Assembly (NCBI GenBank): GCA_002298165.1
Contig: DBMI01000087.1
Coordinates: 16,871-33,356 of the forward strand
DNA from: Desulfarculales bacterium UBA702
GTDB lineage: Bacteria > Desulfobacterota > Syntrophobacteria > Syntrophobacterales > Syntrophobacteraceae
Length of the DNA stretch: 16,486 nucleotides
Direction of reading: 5' to 3'
Made by a program: the position numbers and the translations under genes. This document shows positions 12,734-16,486 of this stretch, one piece after another (within the stretch, counting starts at the first letter, position 1; the number at the start of each line of letters is the position of its first letter). The notes under the pieces are model-generated. The model made no database searches. It was given only the letters and a program-made list of their open reading frames with translations, and was not told the DNA's origin.

Positions 12734-14395
12734 TTATTTATAGAGCCCCAGGCTTTTTGTACTGGTGCTGAAGGCCTGTGGATCCACCACGACGTTAATG
12801 CAGGCTGGTTTTCCGCAGCTTCGAGCCCGGTCGAGGGCCGGGCGGATCTGGGCCGGTTCGGTAACGAACTCCCCGTAGCCCCCCATTGCCTCGACGATCT
12901 TATCGTAGCGAACCGGGGAGAGTAGGTTTGCCACGTTTCCCCGTGCAGCTCCATACTTGGCCAATTGATAATAGCGCACCTGGTTCCATGCGGCGTTATT
13001 CGCCACGACCCCGATTACCGGCATATCGAACCTGATGAGGGTATCGTAATCAAAACCGGTGAGACCGAAAGTCCCGTCTCCGAAAAGGATAAAGACCTCA
13101 TCCCCTGGCCGGGCTGTTTTTGCGGCTATCGCGAAGGGGGCGCCGACACCCAGGGTGCCGAGCGGACCCGGATCCAGCCAGTTTCCGGGCCGGAGGGTCC
13201 TCACAACGCTTGCAGCCATCGTTACGACATCGCCTCCGTCGGCAATGAAGATTGTATCCTCGCGGATGAACTGGTTTATTTCATGCGCCAGCCTCAATGG
13301 ATGAATGGGAATGGCATCGGATGCCAGGAACGGAGCATCCAGCAAGGCGGCTCTTACCTCAATTGCGGTAAGTTCGTCGATCCAATTTCCCTGGCCGCGC
13401 GAAGCGCTCACCGCATCGGTCAGCTGTTCCAGCACCGCCCCGGGGTCGCCGTGGATCGGTACATCTATGTCGCGGTTGCGGCAAAGTTCGGAATAGTCCA
13501 GGTCCACCTGGATAATCTTGGCATTGAGCGATATGCTGCCGCCATAGCCAAGTCTGAAATCGAAAGGCGTGCCGATAATTAACACCACGTCGGCCTTGGA
13601 AAGCGCTTGCTTTCGCGACCGGCTGAAAACAGTGCCAATATCATCAGGCAGGCAGCCCCGAGCAGCCCCGTTGAGATAGGTCGGAATTCCAAGTTTTCGC
13701 ACAAGCCCAAGCAGGTCCTCCGATGCACGGCAGTGCTGGACCTGAGTCCCCGCAAGAAGCGCCGGCCGACTTGCAGCGTCCAGCAGCTTTGCAGCTTTTT
13801 CCACCAGTTTTTTGTCTCCCAGCGGCCGACCTTTCGAGCGGAAATTAACCGGAAATCTGACATTGGATTCATCAACCGTCCCGTCGAGGACATCACTCGG
13901 GATTTCGAGGAAGGCAGGACCCGGCCTCCCACTGTATGCTTCGCGGATGGCTATTGCGAGAAACTCCGGGATCCTTGCAGTTTCATGCACCGTTGCCGAA
14001 AATTTCGAAATCGGCTTCATCATGTCAACACAATTGAGTTCCTGGAGCCCGCCCCTCAGTTGATTTCTGATTGGAGCCTGCCCTCCGATAAGAAGCATTG
14101 GGATATTTGCGCGGAATGCATTGGCAACTCCGGTTACCGCATCAGTAACTCCCGGCCCTGCCGTAACGATTGCAACTCCGCAGGTTCCCGTAAGCCGGGT
14201 CCAGGCATCAGCGGCATGGGCCGCAGTTTGTTCGTGGCGAACATCAATGACTCGGATACCCTCATCCAGGCACCCATTGTAGATATCCATGACATGGCCG
14301 CCGCATAGGGTAAATACCGCATCGACCCCCTCTGCCTTTAAAAATCGCGCAACAAGCTGACCGCCTGTAATCTTGGCCGAACCGGAATTTGACAT
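12734..14395 (-). CDS. Thiamine-diphosphate-dependent enzyme, acetolactate-synthase-like
   Basis: 553 residues with the three-domain layout of the ALS/benzoylformate decarboxylase/2-hydroxyacyl-CoA lyase superfamily. N-terminal PYR domain with the catalytic glutamate in RHEQ (E55) and the TAGPGVTDAVTGVANA stretch (78-93); central domain about 195-330; C-terminal PP domain with the cofactor motif GDG at 439-441 ending in NN (466-467). The pattern HEQTAAHAADAWTRLTGT recalls animal ILVBL and 2-hydroxyacyl-CoA lyases more than anabolic IlvB. No small regulatory subunit (IlvN) or branched-chain genes are adjacent, so biosynthetic acetolactate synthase is less likely; the substrate cannot be told from sequence. 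The start ATG has GGGAG 8 nt upstream. It converges on the structured RNA and stands as a single gene. Confidence 0.88.
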   Translation of the reverse strand: MSNSGSAKITGGQLVARFLKAEGVDAVFTLCGGHVMDIYNGCLDEGIRVIDVRHEQTAAHAADAWTRLTGTCGVAIVTAGPGVTDAVTGVANAFRANIPMLLIGGQAPIRNQLRGGLQELNCVDMMKPISKFSATVHETARIPEFLAIAIREAYSGRPGPAFLEIPSDVLDGTVDESNVRFPVNFRSKGRPLGDKKLVEKAAKLLDAASRPALLAGTQVQHCRASEDLLGLVRKLGIPTYLNGAARGCLPDDIGTVFSRSRKQALSKADVVLIIGTPFDFRLGYGGSISLNAKIIQVDLDYSELCRNRDIDVPIHGDPGAVLEQLTDAVSASRGQGNWIDELTAIEVRAALLDAPFLASDAIPIHPLRLAHEINQFIREDTIFIADGGDVVTMAASVVRTLRPGNWLDPGPLGTLGVGAPFAIAAKTARPGDEVFILFGDGTFGLTGFDYDTLIRFDMPVIGVVANNAAWNQVRYYQLAKYGAARGNVANLLSPVRYDKIVEAMGGYGEFVTEPAQIRPALDRARSCGKPACINVVVDPQAFSTSTKSLGLYK

Positions 14396-14736
14396 GGCAT
14401 TTGCTCCCGCATCGAAGGCGTCGGTCGAGAAGCATTCGGAAAAAGAGGTTTCACATACTCAGCTTAGAAATCTTGCACACGAAAATGAGATTTTGCCATT
14501 GTTTAAGCAGGATATTTTTATATCGAATATGGTTTTTACGCCAGCATTATGGATGTTCGGGAAAAGCAGGGAGGGCAGATTTGAGGTTTGTGCAGCCCGG
14601 CGCGGTCGGGAGACCGCGCCGGAACAACTGTTAGGCCCGAGTAGAAACAATTAGGAGACACACACGGAAACAGGCAATTGCGCAGCTCACAAAATTTCCG
14701 GACTCGCGCCAACTCCTGCCCCGTTGCGCCAGTCTC
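14396..14736. other. Gene-free gap between the enzyme gene and rng
   Basis: Both flanking genes run leftward, so this should hold the end of rng and the promoter of the enzyme gene. An 11-bp hairpin is present at 14597-14622. No clear -35/-10 pair was found, and the short rightward frames here lack ribosome sites and known products. Confidence 0.45.
14597..14622. terminator. Strong hairpin downstream of rng
   Basis: CCGGCGCGGTC (14597-14607), GGGA tetraloop of the GNRA class, GACCGCGCCGG (14612-14622): a perfect 11-bp GC stem 115 nt after the rng stop. No T-run follows on either strand, so it could end or protect the rng transcript, or be a REP-like element. Confidence 0.45.
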
Positions 14737-16230
14737 TTATGCGACCGGCGCCGGTTCCTGGGCGATTATTTCGATATGGCCCTCGTGTGGCAGGGCCGAA
14801 GGGGAACTCTCGATTATTATCGTGGCCTTGTGGATTGTTTCAAGGCTGGCTAGCTCGCCTCTTTTGCGGTTTAGAAGATAGCTCGCCACCTCGGGCGGAA
14901 GCGTTATCCTCAGGCCGGCCGGTTTTTTCTGCACCATGGTTTGCCAGATCTTCCGGAAATAGCACAGGGCCGAGCTCTCGGTCGAGCGGACCATGCCCGC
15001 ACCCATGCAGTTTGGGCATTCTTTGTAGGAGCCGCGCAATATGTTAAGCCCAAGGTGTTGGCGCGAAAGTTCCAGCAGCCCGAACCTGGATATGCGGCCC
15101 ACTGTTATTTTGGCTTTATCTTTTTTGATCTCTTCCTTGAGGCGTCGTTCAACTTCCCTAGCGTGTCTTTGCTCGCGCATGTCGATAAAGTCGATCACAA
15201 TCAAGCCGCCGAGATCGCGGAGCCTGAGCTGTCTCGGAATCTCGGTCGCGGCTTCAAGGTTTACCTTGTAGGCCATTTCCTCGACTGCCCCCTCGCTCGT
15301 TGTCGTTCGGCCCGAATTCACGTCAATTGAGACCAGGGCTTCCGTGGGGTCGAACATCAGGTGTCCGCCCGACCGGAGCGGAACCTTTTTGCGATAGACC
15401 TGTGCTATTTGCTCCTCGAGGTTGAACTTGGAGAAGATCGGACCATCATCTTTGTGCAGCCTTACGGATTTTTGCAGGCGGGGGCTGATGATGCCGAGGA
15501 ATTCCTTTACGCGCCTGTAAACATCCTTGTCATCCACGCTTACGCTTTTGATTCCAACAGTGAAGTAGTCGCGGATGACTCGTATCGCGAGATCGTGCTC
15601 TTTATAGATGAGGGCAGGGGCCTGGGTCTCCTGGACATGCTTGCGGATTTCCTCCCACATTTTCATCAAATGATTGAAATCCTGAACGACCTCGCGCTTG
15701 GTGCGGTTCTCAGCGGCAGTGCGAAGGATCACGCCGAAATCTTCCGGCACCTTGAGGCTTTTGGCGATCTCTTTCATCCGATCTCGCCGGTCGCCGCTCT
15801 CGATTTTTCGAGAAACTCCCCGCTGGTCCTGGCCGGGCATGAGCACTATATCGCGCCCGGCAAGCGAAATGTAGGTGGTGAGAAGGGCGCCCTTGGTCCC
15901 GAGTTCCTCCTTTACAACCTGGACCAGAACTTCCTGACCCTGATGGATCACGTCCTGGATTTTTACGCGATCGTCTTGCGTTTCGGAGTCGTAGTATTCC
16001 GGATGGATTTCCGAGAAGGGGAGAAACCCGTTGCGCTCGGCCCCGTAGTTCACGAAAGCCGCCTGAAGGCTTGCTTGTATGTGGGTGATTATTCCCTTAT
16101 AGAGATTGCCAACGACCTTGCCGCGCGTGGCAGTTTCTACGAAAAAGCTCTCAAGGGTGTGTCCCTCGACTATTGCGATCCGAAATTCCTCCGGATGAAT
16201 CGCATTTATGATCATTGTCTGGTATGACAT
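14737..16230 (-). CDS. rng: Ribonuclease G (RNase E/G family)
   Basis: Endoribonuclease for rRNA maturation and mRNA turnover in the cytoplasm. 497 residues, the usual RNase G length, without the long scaffold tail of RNase E. S1 RNA-binding domain about 36-128 (GNLYKGIITHIQASLQAAFV at 41-60; NGFLPFSEI); 5'-sensor and RNase H-like parts to about 290; catalytic DNase I-like region with D303 in SIDVNSGR and D347 in IDFIDM (E. coli RNase E D303 and D346); zinc-link cysteines C405 and C408 in CPNCMG; small C-terminal domain. All key residues are present. The start ATG (16230) has a weak ribosome site and lies 80 nt inside the end of the upstream gene, so coupling with it is likely; M6 is an alternative start. 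Confidence 0.95.
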   Translation of the reverse strand: MSYQTMIINAIHPEEFRIAIVEGHTLESFFVETATRGKVVGNLYKGIITHIQASLQAAFVNYGAERNGFLPFSEIHPEYYDSETQDDRVKIQDVIHQGQEVLVQVVKEELGTKGALLTTYISLAGRDIVLMPGQDQRGVSRKIESGDRRDRMKEIAKSLKVPEDFGVILRTAAENRTKREVVQDFNHLMKMWEEIRKHVQETQAPALIYKEHDLAIRVIRDYFTVGIKSVSVDDKDVYRRVKEFLGIISPRLQKSVRLHKDDGPIFSKFNLEEQIAQVYRKKVPLRSGGHLMFDPTEALVSIDVNSGRTTTSEGAVEEMAYKVNLEAATEIPRQLRLRDLGGLIVIDFIDMREQRHAREVERRLKEEIKKDKAKITVGRISRFGLLELSRQHLGLNILRGSYKECPNCMGAGMVRSTESSALCYFRKIWQTMVQKKPAGLRITLPPEVASYLLNRKRGELASLETIHKATIIIESSPSALPHEGHIEIIAQEPAPVA

Positions 16231-16486
16231 GCCGCCCGTCGTTCCTGTTCTTGCCCGCTATACGGGATTCACGCCGTTGCGCGGCCTGATACATAAAAGT
16301 GCGCAGGGCAATTTCCCGGTTGGGCTGTATGGCTCCATCATATGGAGCGTCGAGATAAGGCATTCGCATTCTGTTAAGAAGCGGCTTTAGCACTGCCGTG
16401 CATATGGCGCTGGGCATGCAGGTGAAGGGGAAGACGTTTACTACCCCGTCAAATCCCTCGTGCACCTGCTCGAGGGCTGCCCCGAT
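16151..16486 (-). CDS. C-terminal part of an acyl-CoA dehydratase activase-like protein (partial)
   Basis: The reading frame is open from the window edge (first codons IGAALEQVHEGFDG) to a stop at 16151-16153, giving 111 residues; the start lies outside. The stretch GFDGVVNVFPFTCMPSAI, then PYLDAPYDG and FMYQAAQR, fits the C-terminal region of DUF2229/2-hydroxyglutaryl-CoA dehydratase-activase family proteins (GFDG-x-x-N-x-FPF-x-CMP and YDG motifs). Such proteins have an ASKHA ATPase part and iron-sulfur cysteines. After about residue 75 a basic, low-complexity tail overlaps the start of rng by 80 nt in another frame, which may be a non-conserved extension or come from a frameshift near the natural end. 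Confidence 0.7.
   Translation of the reverse strand: MGAALEQVHEGFDGVVNVFPFTCMPSAICTAVLKPLLNRMRMPYLDAPYDGAIQPNREIALRTFMYQAAQRRESRIAGKNRNDGRHVIPDNDHKCDSSGGISDRNSRGTHP

Noticed and set aside
14373..14654. 93-codon plus-strand frame overlapping the start of the thiamine-diphosphate enzyme
   Set aside because: No ribosome site, no recognisable product, and it begins inside the antisense of a well supported gene.
15361..16227. 288-codon plus-strand frame over rng
   Set aside because: Antisense to RNase G, whose active-site and zinc-link residues are all present on the other strand.

Overview
The window looks like a chromosomal segment of a deltaproteobacterium (Desulfobacterota), possibly a syntroph or sulfate-reducer relative. 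This is inferred from moderate-to-high GC, an RNase G gene next to a 2-hydroxyacyl-CoA dehydratase-activase type protein, sigma-54 based two-component control and intergenic palindromic repeats. No rRNA, tRNA, CRISPR array or intact insertion sequence was recognised.

Layout. 1-422: gene-free leader with hairpin repeats. 423-3632 (+): a membrane histidine kinase and an NtrC-family sigma-54 activator, joined stop-to-start. 3686-4351 (-): two small exported proteins rich in Cys, Met and His. 4352-5061: a long regulatory gap. 5062-5682 (+): two nearly identical 83-residue exported proteins in a 369-bp tandem duplication. 6023-11381 (+): a copper/silver-type RND efflux operon (adaptor CusB, pump CusA, small exported YHS-domain protein). 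11843-12235 (+): an unknown exported protein. About 12444-12644 (+): a probable structured RNA with its own promoter and tandem terminators. 12734-14395 (-): a thiamine-diphosphate enzyme of the acetolactate-synthase-like group. 14737-16230 (-): RNase G. 16151-16486 (-): the C-terminal end of an activase-like protein that runs off the window.

How the parts may work together. Both the efflux operon and the leftward small-protein operon are preceded by good -24/-12 (sigma-54) promoters. Each promoter has, 109-121 bp upstream, the same pair of 17-bp sites: a TTGAA-N7-TTCAA palindrome, then CTGCA-N7-TTCAA, with centres 20-21 bp apart and in the same order relative to transcription. The kinase/activator pair beside them carries the GAFTGA motif needed to engage sigma-54. 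The simplest reading is a self-contained envelope metal-stress module: a ZraSR-like system drives a Cus-type pump and two small metal-binding-like proteins. The pump keeps the three substrate methionines of E. coli CusA, so Cu(I)/Ag(I) is the likely substrate. No outer-membrane channel (CusC/TolC) gene is present in the window.

Main uncertainties: the signal sensed by the kinase, the roles of the four small exported proteins, the identity of the structured RNA (6S-like at best), and the substrate of the thiamine-diphosphate enzyme.
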